Positions 25,729-34,226 of a stretch of DNA of 64,000 nucleotides are shown one piece after another; positions within the stretch are counted from its first letter, which is position 1, and the number at the start of each line of letters is the position of its first letter. This stretch comes from Actinacidiphila epipremni (GTDB lineage: Bacteria; Actinomycetota; Actinomycetes; Streptomycetales; Streptomycetaceae). The notes beneath the pieces are model-generated. The model saw only the letters and a list, made by a program, of their open reading frames with translations. It made no database searches and had not been told where the DNA came from. The stretch covers positions 61,955 to 125,954 of the forward strand of contig NZ_JAATEJ010000028.1 of assembly GCF_012034175.1 (NCBI RefSeq). Direction: 5' to 3'. The position numbers and the translations under genes are program-made.

Positions 25729-26468
25729 CGGTGCGGCTCCAGCAGGTCGGCGAGGTCCTTCACGACGACGTCGGCGCCGTGCCTGCGCAGTTCCTCGGCC
25801 TGCCCGACGCGGTCCACGCCCACCACGCAGCCGAACCGGCCGGCGCGCCCGGCGTCCATGCCGACCAGCGCGTCCTCGAAGACCGCGCACGCGTCGGGGC
25901 CGAAGCCCAGGTCGTGCGCCGCCTCCAGGTACGTGTCCGGTTTCGGCTTGCCGCGCAGGCCCCGCTCGCGGGCCACGACGCCGTCGATCCGCACGTCGAC
26001 GAGCTGCTCGATGCCGGCCGAGACCAGCACGTCCTTGCAGTTGGCGCTGGAGGAGACCACCGCGGTGCGCAGCCCCGCGCCCCGCACCGCCTCCAGGTAG
26101 CGCACCGAGCCGGGGTACGGGTCCACGCCGTCCTCCCGGATCTTCTCCAGCACCAGCACGTTCTTGCGGTTCCCCACGCCCTGCACGGTGTTGAGCTCCG
26201 GCGGGTCGTTCTCCTCGCCCTCGGGCAGCTCGATGCCGCGGGTGGCCAGGAAGGTCCGCACCCCGTCGGCGCGCGGCCGGCCGTCCACGTAGGCGTCGTA
26301 GTCGGCGGTGGCGTCGAAGGGCTGGAAGTCCGGGCCCTCGATGGTGCGCAGCAGCGCGTCGAAGGTCTCCTTCCACGCGGCGGCGTGCACCAGCGCCGTC
26401 GGTGTGAGGACCCCGTCGAGGTCGAAGAGGCAGGCGCGGATGCCGCTGGGCAGTCCGATCTCGGTCAT
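25725..26468 (-). CDS. pgmB: beta-phosphoglucomutase (HAD-IA family)
   Basis: This 247-residue HAD hydrolase-fold mutase has motif I FDLDGVLTPTA (nucleophile and acid/base Asp), a helical cap (HAAAWKETFDALL, RKNVLVLEKI), motif II VVSSSANCKDVL, and motifs III/IV RGLRGKPKPDTYLEAA and AVFEDALVGMDAGRAG. It should isomerise beta-glucose 1-phosphate to glucose 6-phosphate. Its stop overlaps the GH65 phosphorylase start, making a two-gene pathway for an alpha-glucobiose. The cap is longer than in the Lactococcus enzyme, as in other actinobacterial homologues. Confidence 0.9.
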   Translation of the reverse strand: MTEIGLPSGIRACLFDLDGVLTPTALVHAAAWKETFDALLRTIEGPDFQPFDATADYDAYVDGRPRADGVRTFLATRGIELPEGEENDPPELNTVQGVGNRKNVLVLEKIREDGVDPYPGSVRYLEAVRGAGLRTAVVSSSANCKDVLVSAGIEQLVDVRIDGVVARERGLRGKPKPDTYLEAAHDLGFGPDACAVFEDALVGMDAGRAGRFGCVVGVDRVGQAEELRRHGADVVVKDLADLLEPHR

Positions 26469-26544
26469 GACGCAGCTTGTGCCCGCTCGGCCCCCGGGGT
26501 ATGTCCCCCGGGCGTGAAGACCGCCCGAGTCGCCGAACGCGGCC

Positions 26545-27222
26545 TCACGCGCCGGCCCCCGCGCCCAGCCGGTTGATGTCCCGGGTGGACAGGATGTGCG
26601 GCCCGGCGCCCGCCAGCCGCACCACCGCCAGCATCGACCGGCCCAGCACCTCGGTCGTCGTCACCCGGTCCGGGACCAGGCGGTGCGCCAGCGGGTAGAG
26701 CCAGGAGGTGAGCCGGTAGGCGATCCGGTAGAGCCGGGTGCGGGAGACCGCTCCGTCGACCGGGCGGATGTAGCCGGGGCGGAACATGTACGCGCGCATG
26801 TCCATCGCGAGCAGGGCGTTCTCGGTGCGGCCCTTGACCCGGGCCCACGCGACCCGGCCCTGCTCAGTGCTGTCGGTGCCGGCGCCCGAGACGTAGGTGA
26901 AGGTCAGGTCGGGGTTGCCCGGCGCCAGCAGGCGCGCGGCGGCGAGCGGGAAGTCGTGGCTGACCCGGCGGTAGACCTCGGCGCTGTGGCCGCTGGTCGA
27001 CACGCCCAGGCAGTAGAAGCAGGCGTCCGCGCCGGCCAGCTCGGCGGCGACGGGCGTGAGGTCGGTGAAGTCGTGGTGCGCGACCTCGCGCAGCTTGGGG
27101 TGGGCCAGGCCCAGCGGGCTGCGGCCGACCGCGACCACCTCCGTGACGCCGTCGTCCAGCAGCGCGGCGCGCAGCGCCCCGTGCCCGACCATGCCCGAGG
27201 CACCGAAAACAACCACCTTCAT
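26545..27222 (-). CDS. NAD(P)-binding oxidoreductase/epimerase-like protein
   Basis: A 225-residue atypical short-chain dehydrogenase: an N-terminal Rossmann motif (MKVVVFGASGMVGHGALRAAL), FYCLGVSTSGHS in the middle, and a YVSGAGTDS..WARVKGRTENALL stretch where the classical Tyr-x3-Lys is not clear. A C-terminal helix pair carries hydrophobic patches (WLYPLAHRLVP). Family members often act as NADP sensors or flavin/quinone-linked reductases. The substrate is unknown. It stands alone, with a similar-fold gene just upstream on the same strand. Confidence 0.85.
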   Translation of the reverse strand: MKVVVFGASGMVGHGALRAALLDDGVTEVVAVGRSPLGLAHPKLREVAHHDFTDLTPVAAELAGADACFYCLGVSTSGHSAEVYRRVSHDFPLAAARLLAPGNPDLTFTYVSGAGTDSTEQGRVAWARVKGRTENALLAMDMRAYMFRPGYIRPVDGAVSRTRLYRIAYRLTSWLYPLAHRLVPDRVTTTEVLGRSMLAVVRLAGAGPHILSTRDINRLGAGAGA

Positions 27223-27321
27223 CGCGGGCCGCCGCCGCCTTCCGTGTGAACGGGCGCCGGCCGCACCCGCGGAGGGACGATGGTAACGCCCTGGTGGGCG
27301 GCAACTCCCCTGCCGGGCGGG

Positions 27322-27960
27322 TCAGTCCGCGATCACCGCGATCTTGTGCAGGTAGTCGCCCGAGGTGACCCGGCCGAGCATGAAGGCGGCCACGTCGGCC
27401 CGCGCGACGGTGGGCACCCCGCGCAGCTCCAGCCGCTCGCCGTGCCGGTAGCGGCCGGTGGGGGCGCCGTTGGTCATCATCACCGGGTAGACCAGCGTCC
27501 AGTCCAGCCCGCTGCGGCGCAGCAGGCGCTCGCCGGCCGCCTTGTCGGCGTAGACCCGGCTTAGCAGCGCGCGGTAGGCCAGCCGCGGCAGCGGCGGCAC
27601 CTCGGCGAGGGTGTCCCCGACGCCCAGCCCCGACAGCCACACCACCCGGGCCACCTCCGCCTCCCGCATCGCCGTGACGATGCGCGCGGTCGCCTCGGCC
27701 ATCACGGTGGGCGCCCGTACGCCCTGCCAGGTGCGCTCGGTGCCCAGTGCGCTGACGACGGCGTCGGCGCCGGTGACGGCCGCGGTCACCGCGCCCTGGT
27801 CCGAGGTCGCCTCGCCGGTGAGCACGGTCAGCCCGTCGTGGGCGGGCGGCGCCTTGGCGGGGTCGCGTACCAGCGCGATCAGCTGGTGGCCGGCGGCCAG
27901 CGCCTGCGCGACGAACCGGCGCCCGGTGCCGCCGGTGCCGCCGAAGACCGCGATCCGCAC
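27322..27960 (-). CDS. NAD(P)H-binding (NmrA/BVR-B-like) protein
   Basis: This 212-residue Rossmann protein begins VRIAVFGGTGGTGRRFVAQAL (GxxGxxG). It continues HQLIALVRDPAK, TGADAVVSALGT, VVWLSGLGVGDT and SGLDWTLVYPVMMTNG, the layout of NAD(P)-binding domain 10 proteins such as flavin reductase/biliverdin reductase B. GTG at 27960 follows GGGAGG at proper distance. The MarR gene upstream is on the same strand (89 bp away), so they may share a transcript. A redox or quinone-stress role is inferred from the MarR/MFS neighbourhood. Confidence 0.87.
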   Translation of the reverse strand: MRIAVFGGTGGTGRRFVAQALAAGHQLIALVRDPAKAPPAHDGLTVLTGEATSDQGAVTAAVTGADAVVSALGTERTWQGVRAPTVMAEATARIVTAMREAEVARVVWLSGLGVGDTLAEVPPLPRLAYRALLSRVYADKAAGERLLRRSGLDWTLVYPVMMTNGAPTGRYRHGERLELRGVPTVARADVAAFMLGRVTSGDYLHKIAVIAD

Positions 27961-28049
27961 CTCGTCCTCCCGCTGCTCGGGGGTGGCCGCGGCGGTCCGC
28001 GGGCCCAGGCTGGTAACCGTACGCCGCCGGGTGCGGTGGGGGCGCGGAG

Positions 28050-28514
28050 TCAGGCGGGGACGGGCCCGCCGATGTGCTCGACGGCGGCGACCAGCGGGGC
28101 GAGCCGCGGGTCGGCGGCGGCCCGGCCGAGGGCCTCGCGCAGCGCCGCGTCGCCGGTCGGGCGGGCGGCGGCGAGCAGGTCCGCGCCGGCCGCGGTGACG
28201 TCGGTGTAGATGCCGCGCCGGTCGGTGGGGCACAGGTAGCGCGAGAGCAGGCCGCGTTCCTCCAGCCGGGTGACGAGCCGGGTCGTCGCGGACTGGCTGA
28301 GCACCACCGCGTCGGCGACCTGCTTCATCTGCAGATGCCCGCCCTCGCCGTCGTGCTGCCGGCTGAGCACGTCCAGCAGCGAGAACTCGCGGACGCTCAG
28401 CCCATGGCCGTCCTGGAGCGCCCGCTCCAGGTGCGCCTCGATCCGCCCGTGCAGCAGCGACAGGGCGCACCAGCCGGCGGCGAGTGCGGTCATGGCCGGA
28501 TCGGTGGCGGTCAT
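28050..28514 (-). CDS. MarR-family transcriptional regulator
   Basis: A 154-residue winged-helix regulator. The dimerisation helices include HGRIEAHLERALQ. The DNA-binding part reads LSVREFSLLDVLSR, LQMKQVADAVVLSQSATTRLVTRLEERGLLSR and the wing CPTDRRGIYTDVTAAG. ATG at 28514 is preceded by GGAGG. It is divergent from an MFS exporter gene. An inverted repeat and two promoter-like boxes lie between them, so it probably represses both itself and the exporter and is released by the exported compound. Confidence 0.93.
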   Translation of the reverse strand: MTATDPAMTALAAGWCALSLLHGRIEAHLERALQDGHGLSVREFSLLDVLSRQHDGEGGHLQMKQVADAVVLSQSATTRLVTRLEERGLLSRYLCPTDRRGIYTDVTAAGADLLAAARPTGDAALREALGRAAADPRLAPLVAAVEHIGGPVPA

Positions 28515-28589
28515 CGCTCCTCCATGGCGGGGCGGTGGGCGGCGGCTGCCGGGCCTGGTTCCGCCCGCTTCCGCCCCACTCTAACGCGT

Positions 28590-28653
28590 TTGCAAATAAC
28601 CCGCGCCTGCAACTATTGTCAGCGCGTGTTAAGTGCCGACGCGCTTAACGCGC
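28590..28653. promoter_or_regulatory. MarR/MFS control region: promoter and inverted repeat
   Basis: A plus-strand promoter candidate TTGCAA (28590) with an 18-bp spacer to TATTGT (28614) is followed by half-sites GCGCGTGTTAAG (28622-28633) and CTTAACGCGC (28644-28653). TAACGCGTT also occurs at 28582-28590. These AT-containing repeats stand out in the GC-rich background and are candidate MarR operators. Confidence 0.5.
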
Positions 28654-28707
28654 TGCCGCACATACACATGCGCCGCATACACATGCCATCGGAAGGGTGT
28701 GCCCCTC

Positions 28708-29985
28708 ATGCCTCTCGCCTTGCTGGCCCTCGCCATCGGGGCCTTCGGGATAGGCACCACCGAGTTCGTGCCCATCGGGCTGCTTCCCCAGGTCGCCGAC
28801 GACTTCGGCGTCTCGGTCCCGACCGCCGGATTCCTGGTCACCGGATACGCCCTCGGTGTCGCGGCCGGCGCGCCGCCGATGACCGCGCTCGGCACGAAGA
28901 TCACCCGCAAGCGCATGCTGGTGCTGCTCATGGGCGTCTTCACCGCCGGCAACCTCATCTCGGCCGCCGCCCCGGACTTCGGCGTCATGCTCGCCGGCCG
29001 GGTCGTCACCTCGCTCGCGCACGGCGCCTTCTTCGGCATCGGCTCGGTCGTGGCCGCCGAGCTCGTCGCACCCGCCAAGCGGGCCGGCGCGATCGCGGCG
29101 ATGTTCACCGGCCTGACCGTCGCCAACGTCCTCGGCGTGCCGCTGGGCACCTTCGTCGGCCAGGGCGCCGGCTGGCGCGCCACCTTCGTGGTCGTCGCCG
29201 GCCTCGGCGTGCTCGGCATGATCGGCGTCGCCGCCCTCGTCCCCGACCTGCCGCGCCCCGCAGGCGTCAGCCTCCGGCACGAGGTGGCGGTGCTGCGCAA
29301 CCCGCAGGTGCTGCTCGCCCTCGGCATGACCGTGCTCGGCTTCGGCGGCGTCTTCGCCGCCCTCACCTACCTCGCGCCGATGATGACCGACGTCACCGGC
29401 TACTCCGACGGCGGCGTGACCTGGCTGCTGGTGCTGCTCGGGCTCGGCATGGTCGCCGGCAACCTCGCCGGCGGCAGGTTCGCCGACCGGCGGCTGATGC
29501 CGGCGCTGGTCACCTCGCTCGGCGGCCTCGCCGTGGTGCTCGGCCTGTTCGCCTTCACCGCGCACGACAAGGCCGCAGCCGCCGGCACCGTCTTCGCCGT
29601 CGGCGCGCTCGGGATGTCCACCACCCCGCCGCTGCAGAAGCGGGTGCTCGACCAGGCTGCCGGCGCCCCGACGCTCGCCTCGGCCGCCAACATCGGCGCC
29701 TTCAACCTCGGCAACGCGCTCGCCGCCTGGCTCGGCGGCCTGGTCGTCTCGGCCGGCCACAGCTACGCCACCGCCAACTGGGTCGGCGCCGGGCTCGCCG
29801 GCGGCGCGCTGCTGCTGGCCTTGTGGTCGCTGGCCCTGGAACGCGGCGGCGCCCGCCGCCCCGGGCGCCTGGTCGTCCGCTCGGTCGCCGGCACAGGAAC
29901 CGGCGCGGACGCGAGCGGTACCCGGTGCGGGCCCGCGGCGGACGCCGCCGCCCGGCTCAGCCCGCCGGAGTCACGCCCACGCTGA
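28708..29985 (+). CDS. MFS efflux transporter (DHA1/AraJ-like)
   Basis: A 425-residue permease with 12 predicted transmembrane helices. The first carries AIGAFGIGTTEFVPIGLLPQVA, the signature of the DHA1 sugar/arabinose-efflux (AraJ/YdhP) branch. Motif A is between helices 2 and 3 (PPMTALGTKITRKRMLV), with GRVVTSLAHGAFFGIGS later. ATG at 28708 is chosen; GTG at 28699 is possible. The last ~50 residues are hydrophilic and Arg/Pro-rich. It is divergent from the MarR repressor that probably controls it, and its 3' end overlaps the convergent secreted-protein gene by 29 bp. Confidence 0.92.
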   Translation: MPLALLALAIGAFGIGTTEFVPIGLLPQVADDFGVSVPTAGFLVTGYALGVAAGAPPMTALGTKITRKRMLVLLMGVFTAGNLISAAAPDFGVMLAGRVVTSLAHGAFFGIGSVVAAELVAPAKRAGAIAAMFTGLTVANVLGVPLGTFVGQGAGWRATFVVVAGLGVLGMIGVAALVPDLPRPAGVSLRHEVAVLRNPQVLLALGMTVLGFGGVFAALTYLAPMMTDVTGYSDGGVTWLLVLLGLGMVAGNLAGGRFADRRLMPALVTSLGGLAVVLGLFAFTAHDKAAAAGTVFAVGALGMSTTPPLQKRVLDQAAGAPTLASAANIGAFNLGNALAAWLGGLVVSAGHSYATANWVGAGLAGGALLLALWSLALERGGARRPGRLVVRSVAGTGTGADASGTRCGPAADAAARLSPPESRPR

Positions 29986-30493
29986 CGAAGGTGACGTCCA
30001 CGGTCGCCGGCTGCGCGGTCGCGCTGGTCGGCGCCGGGACGAAACCGACCGTCCCGGTGCCGGAGCACGGCAGGTTGAGGTCCGCCGGGATCGGCACCGC
30101 CAGCCCGTACGCCTTGATCACCGTCTGGGCCGACACCGACGTGGCGTTGCCGAAGGCGACCAGCACCCGGTCGGCCGACTCACCCGTGTAGCCGACCCGC
30201 GCCTGCGCGGGAGTGTTGCCCTGGACGAGCTGCACCGACACCGTCTGCCCGGCGAGCGGGTGGCCGGTGGAGTCCCAGCTGACCGGTCCGAAGCAGCCGA
30301 CCTTGATCACCGCGTTGATCGTCACCCCGTTGACCTGCCCGACGAACGTCTGGTGTGCCCCGACCGGCAGCGGTGAGACCTCCGCCGCCGCCGCGGACGA
30401 CATCCCCAGCGCGCCGCCCAGCACGGCGACCGCCGCGACCGTGCCGCAGGTGCCTAACCGCGAGCCGCGTGCCCCGGCCTGCCTCTTGCGCAT
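29957..30493 (-). CDS. secreted protein of unknown function
   Basis: A 178-residue exported protein. Basic residues (MRKRQAGARGSRLG), a hydrophobic core and an AAAA/E cleavage region form a signal peptide of about 40 residues, and GGAGG lies five bases before ATG at 30493. The mature part is a small beta-rich domain with two cysteines (VGCFGPVSWDSTG, LPCSGTGTVGF) that could form a disulfide. I do not recognise a named family. It overlaps the convergent MFS gene by 29 bp at its 3' end. Confidence 0.82.
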   Translation of the reverse strand: MRKRQAGARGSRLGTCGTVAAVAVLGGALGMSSAAAAEVSPLPVGAHQTFVGQVNGVTINAVIKVGCFGPVSWDSTGHPLAGQTVSVQLVQGNTPAQARVGYTGESADRVLVAFGNATSVSAQTVIKAYGLAVPIPADLNLPCSGTGTVGFVPAPTSATAQPATVDVTFVSVGVTPAG

Positions 30494-30729
30494 GTCTACC
30501 TCCGGAAGTTGTGGGGGACCCCGGGGCCGTCCGCGGCCCCGGGAGTACGAGGGCGAACCGTGCGAGAGCACCAGCATGGTAGCGAGCCGCGGCCCGATCC
30601 GACCCCGTCCGTCCGCACCCCGCCCGGTGGCGGGGCGCAGGGCCCCGGGGTAGGACAGGAGGTGCGAAGCGCCCGCGTGCGGGAAGGCGAACCGCCGGAC
30701 CGCAGGCACCCCCAGAAAGGGACGACATC

Positions 30730-32097
30730 GTGGCACGACCGAAGATCCTCGTGGTGGGCGCCGGTTTCGCCGGGGTGGGAGCCGTACGCAGGCTGGAGCG
30801 CAACCTCGGCAGGGACGAGGCGGACATCGCGCTCGTCACGCCGTTCTCCTACCAGCTCTACCTGCCGCTGCTTCCCCAGGTGGCCTCCGGGATCCTGACA
30901 CCGCAGTCGATCGCGGTGTCACTGCGCCGCAGCCGCCGCTACCGCACCCGGATCATCCCCGGCGGCGCGGTCGGCGTGGACACCAGATCCAAGGTCTGCG
31001 TGGTGCGGACGATAACGGACGAGATGGTCAACGAGCCCTACGACTACATCGTCCTGGCCCCCGGCAGCATCACCCGCACCTTCGACATCCCCGGCCTGGT
31101 CGAGAACGCCCGCGGCATGAAGACGCTCGCCGAGGCCGCGTACGTACGCGACCACGTCATCGCCCAGCTGGACCTCGCCGACGCCTCGCACGACCCGGTC
31201 GAACGCGAGTCGCGGCTGCAGTTCGTCGTCGTCGGCGGCGGCTACGCCGGCACCGAGACCGCGGCATGCCTGCAGCGGCTCACCAGCGCCGCGCTGTGCC
31301 GCTACCCCCGGCTGGATCCCAAGCTCATCAAGTGGCACCTGATCGACATCGCCCCCAAGCTCATGCCCGAGCTCGGCGAGAAGCTCGGCGACAGCGCCCA
31401 GCGGATCCTCCGCGACCGCGGCATCGAGATCTCGCTCGGGGTGTCCATCGCCAAGGCGGGGCCGGAGGAGGTCACCTTCACCGACGGCCGGGTGGTGCCC
31501 TGCCGCACCCTGATCTGGACCGCGGGCGTCGTGGCGAGCCCGCTGATCGGCACGCTGGGCGCCGAGACGGTACGCGGCCGGCTCGCCGTCACCCCCGAGA
31601 TGACGCTGCCCGGCGCCGACGGGGTCTTCGCGCTCGGCGACGCCGCCGCCGTACCCGACCTCACCAAGGGCGAGGAGGGCGCGGTCTGCCCGCCCACCGC
31701 GCAGCACGCCATGCGCCAGGGCGTACGGGCCGCCGACAACGTCATCGCCTCGATCCGGCACCGGCCCCTCACGCCGTACAAGCACAAGGACCTCGGGCTG
31801 GTCGTCGACCTCGGCGGGCGGGACGCGGTGTCCAAGCCGATGGGCATCGAGCTGCGCGGCATGCCCGCGCAGGCCGTCGCCCGCGGCTACCACTGGTCGG
31901 CGCTGCGCACCAACGTCGCCAAGACCCGGGTGCTGACCAACTGGCTGCTCAACGCGGTGGCCGGCGACGACTTCGTCCGCACCGGCTTCCAGTCGCGCAA
32001 GCCCGCCACACTGCGGGACTTCGAGTACACCGACGCCTACCTGTCGCCGGACGAGCTGCGCGACCAGATCGCCGACGCGATGCCGCAGCACCACTGA
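30730..32097 (+). CDS. type II NADH dehydrogenase (NDH-2-like FAD oxidoreductase)
   Basis: A 455-residue flavoprotein. The FAD fold is KILVVGAGFAGVGAVRRLER, the NADH fold is FVVVGGGYAGTETAACLQRL, and the C-terminal FAD contact is GVFALGDAAAVPD followed by CPPTAQHAMRQG. A membrane-associating C-terminal helical region (YHWSALRTNVAKTRVLTNWLL) is typical of NDH-2. It would feed NADH electrons to menaquinone without proton pumping. GTG at 30730 is preceded by AAAGGGA. It is convergent with the SpoIIE-type phosphatase gene across a terminator. Confidence 0.92.
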   Translation: MARPKILVVGAGFAGVGAVRRLERNLGRDEADIALVTPFSYQLYLPLLPQVASGILTPQSIAVSLRRSRRYRTRIIPGGAVGVDTRSKVCVVRTITDEMVNEPYDYIVLAPGSITRTFDIPGLVENARGMKTLAEAAYVRDHVIAQLDLADASHDPVERESRLQFVVVGGGYAGTETAACLQRLTSAALCRYPRLDPKLIKWHLIDIAPKLMPELGEKLGDSAQRILRDRGIEISLGVSIAKAGPEEVTFTDGRVVPCRTLIWTAGVVASPLIGTLGAETVRGRLAVTPEMTLPGADGVFALGDAAAVPDLTKGEEGAVCPPTAQHAMRQGVRAADNVIASIRHRPLTPYKHKDLGLVVDLGGRDAVSKPMGIELRGMPAQAVARGYHWSALRTNVAKTRVLTNWLLNAVAGDDFVRTGFQSRKPATLRDFEYTDAYLSPDELRDQIADAMPQHH

Positions 32098-32100
32098 CCC

Positions 32101-32123
32101 CGCCGCCCGGACGCCGGGCGGCG
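32101..32123. terminator. bidirectional terminator
   Basis: A perfect 10-bp stem CGCCGCCCGG/CCGGGCGGCG with loop ACG fills the gap between the convergent NDH-2 and phosphatase genes. Confidence 0.7.
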
Positions 32124-32124
32124 C

Positions 32125-34095
32125 TCACTCCCAGGAGTCGACGGACGGTTCCTCGCCGTCCGCCGGCTCCTCGGCCGTGTCCTCCTCCTCGTCCTCCCAC
32201 AGCGAGAACCACACCGTCTTGCCCTCCGACTCCGGCCGGACGCTCCACTGGCCCGACAGGATGTCCAGCAGCATCAGCCCGCGCCCGGAGGACGCCATCT
32301 CGCCGGGGCTGCGCTGGTGCGGCAGCTCGTCGCCGTTGTCGGCGACCTCCACCCGCAGCACCCGGCGGCCCGGCTCACCGGTCAGCGACGCCGACAGCGA
32401 CGCCGACTGGTCGGTGTGCATCAGCACATTGCCGACCAGCTCCGACGTCAGCAGCACCGCGGTGTCCACCTGGTCCGGCTGCGCCCAGTCGTGCAGCAGC
32501 GCCTGCAGCTCCGCCCGCGCCTCCGACAGCCCCTGCGCCTGGTCCTGCTCGATGGTCAGCACCAGCTTGCGCTCGGGCACCACCCGCTGCTGCACGCCCG
32601 CGTCACGGCGCAGCAGCAGCAGCGCGATGTCGTCCTCGTTGCGCGGCGCGAGGTCCGGGCGGGCACCGGCCGCCGCCCGCTCGTCGTCGCCCTCGCGGAC
32701 CGGCGGCTGCGCCAGCGGGTCGTTCACCGCCTTGATCAGCCGGTCGGCGATGCCCTCCAGGTCGTCGGTCGGCCCCGGCGACATCGCGTCCCTGACCCGC
32801 ACCCAGCCGCTGTACATGTCGTGCCCGCCGGTCTCGATCAGGCCGTCGGTGCACAGCATCAGGATCTCGTCGGGCCGCAGCTCCAGATCGGTCACCGGGT
32901 AGTCCTCGGTGCCCGGCATCAGGCCCAGCGGCAGCCCGCCGCCCACGTGCTTGAGCATGCACGTGCCGTCCGGCAGCCGCAGCACCGGGTGCGGATGCCC
33001 GGCCCGCGCGATGTGCAGCATCCCCGTGGACGGCTCCGCCTCGATGTACAGGCAGGTGGCGAAGCGGTCGTCGTCCAGCGCGGCCAGGAAGTGCGAGGCC
33101 CGCACCAGCACCGCGTCCGGCCCGTGGCCCTCGGCGGCGTACGCGTGCACCGCCGTGCGCAGCTGCGCCATCAGCGCGGCGGCGTGCACGTCATGGCCCT
33201 GGACGTCGCCGATGACCACCGCGAGCCGCCCGCCGGGCAGGTTGATCACGTCGTACCAGTCGCCGCCGACCACCAGCCCGCCGCCCGTCGGCACATACCG
33301 GGTGGCGACCGTCAGCCCGGCCGTCGCCGGCGCGGTGGCCCCCATGCTGCGCCGCAGCCCCCGCGACAGCGCCAGCTCCGCGGTGCCGGTCCTGGTGCGC
33401 TCCAGCGCCTGCGCCACCAGCCGGGCGATCAGCACCAGCAGCGCCCGCTCGTCGGTGCCGAACTCCATCGGCGTACGGAACGAGACCAGGCACACCGCGC
33501 TGACGTGCCCCGACGTCACCAGCGGCAGGAACGCCCAGGCCTGCCGCCCGTAGCGGGCGGCCAGCGGCCAGGTGGCGGGGTAGCGGGAGCGGTACTCGCC
33601 GGGCGAGGACAGGTACACCGCGCGGCCCCCGGCGACCACCTCGGTGGCCGGGAAGGTCGTCGCGACCGGCATGTGGAACGCCTGCTCGTCGTCGCCCCTG
33701 CGGTAGCCCCACTGGCCGATGACCTTCAGGAACTTGTCGGTGACCCCGAAGACCACCAGCCCGTCCAGCGGGAAGCCCGGGGAGGACAGCCGGGTCACCG
33801 TCTTCAGGGCGGCCGACAGCGACTCGGTCTCCGCCAGGTCGTGCCCGGTCTCCAGCAGCAGCGCGTCGCGCCGCCGGTCGGCCCCGGCGGCGCCGCCGTC
33901 CAGGGCGGCGGCGGTCTCCGCGGCGGGCGGCGCGGTGCGCGCGTTGGGCTCGTCGGAGAACCGGTTCATGGCGTCGATCTGCCGCCGCTCGGCGGCTTCC
34001 GCCTCCGTCGGCTCGCGGCGGCCGGCGTCCCGCGGCCCGCGAGTGCCGTCGTCCGCCGGCTCGCGCGGCTCCGGACGGCCCGCTCCGTTGCCCAT
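32125..34095 (-). CDS. GAF-SpoIIE phosphatase-HATPase signalling protein
   Basis: A 656-residue cytoplasmic regulator. The acidic, low-complexity N-terminus is followed by a GAF sensor (about 80-240; LDGLVVFGVTDKFLKVIGQWGY). A PP2C/SpoIIE phosphatase follows (about 265-480) with metal ligands in VGGDWYDVINLPGG, VIGDVQGHDVHAAALMAQLR, AGHPHPVLR and LCTDGLIETG. The C-terminal RsbW-like HATPase (about 510-640) has SELVGNVLMHT, VADNGDELP and GRGLMLLDILSG. Such fusions in streptomycetes dephosphorylate anti-anti-sigma factors and can phosphorylate them through the kinase domain. No anti-sigma partner is adjacent. It ends in a very acidic tail. Confidence 0.93.
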   Translation of the reverse strand: MGNGAGRPEPREPADDGTRGPRDAGRREPTEAEAAERRQIDAMNRFSDEPNARTAPPAAETAAALDGGAAGADRRRDALLLETGHDLAETESLSAALKTVTRLSSPGFPLDGLVVFGVTDKFLKVIGQWGYRRGDDEQAFHMPVATTFPATEVVAGGRAVYLSSPGEYRSRYPATWPLAARYGRQAWAFLPLVTSGHVSAVCLVSFRTPMEFGTDERALLVLIARLVAQALERTRTGTAELALSRGLRRSMGATAPATAGLTVATRYVPTGGGLVVGGDWYDVINLPGGRLAVVIGDVQGHDVHAAALMAQLRTAVHAYAAEGHGPDAVLVRASHFLAALDDDRFATCLYIEAEPSTGMLHIARAGHPHPVLRLPDGTCMLKHVGGGLPLGLMPGTEDYPVTDLELRPDEILMLCTDGLIETGGHDMYSGWVRVRDAMSPGPTDDLEGIADRLIKAVNDPLAQPPVREGDDERAAAGARPDLAPRNEDDIALLLLRRDAGVQQRVVPERKLVLTIEQDQAQGLSEARAELQALLHDWAQPDQVDTAVLLTSELVGNVLMHTDQSASLSASLTGEPGRRVLRVEVADNGDELPHQRSPGEMASSGRGLMLLDILSGQWSVRPESEGKTVWFSLWEDEEEDTAEEPADGEEPSVDSWE

Positions 34096-34226
34096 CCCGG
34101 CGCCCTCTCACCGCAGCGGTGTGCTGTCCGTACCCATGCTCGGTGACGACCGCGATCGGCGCACTCGGAGCGCCGCCGGCGGGGCCGGTGTGCCCGCGGC
34201 CCCGGGCGGCTGGCATCCTCGACGGT

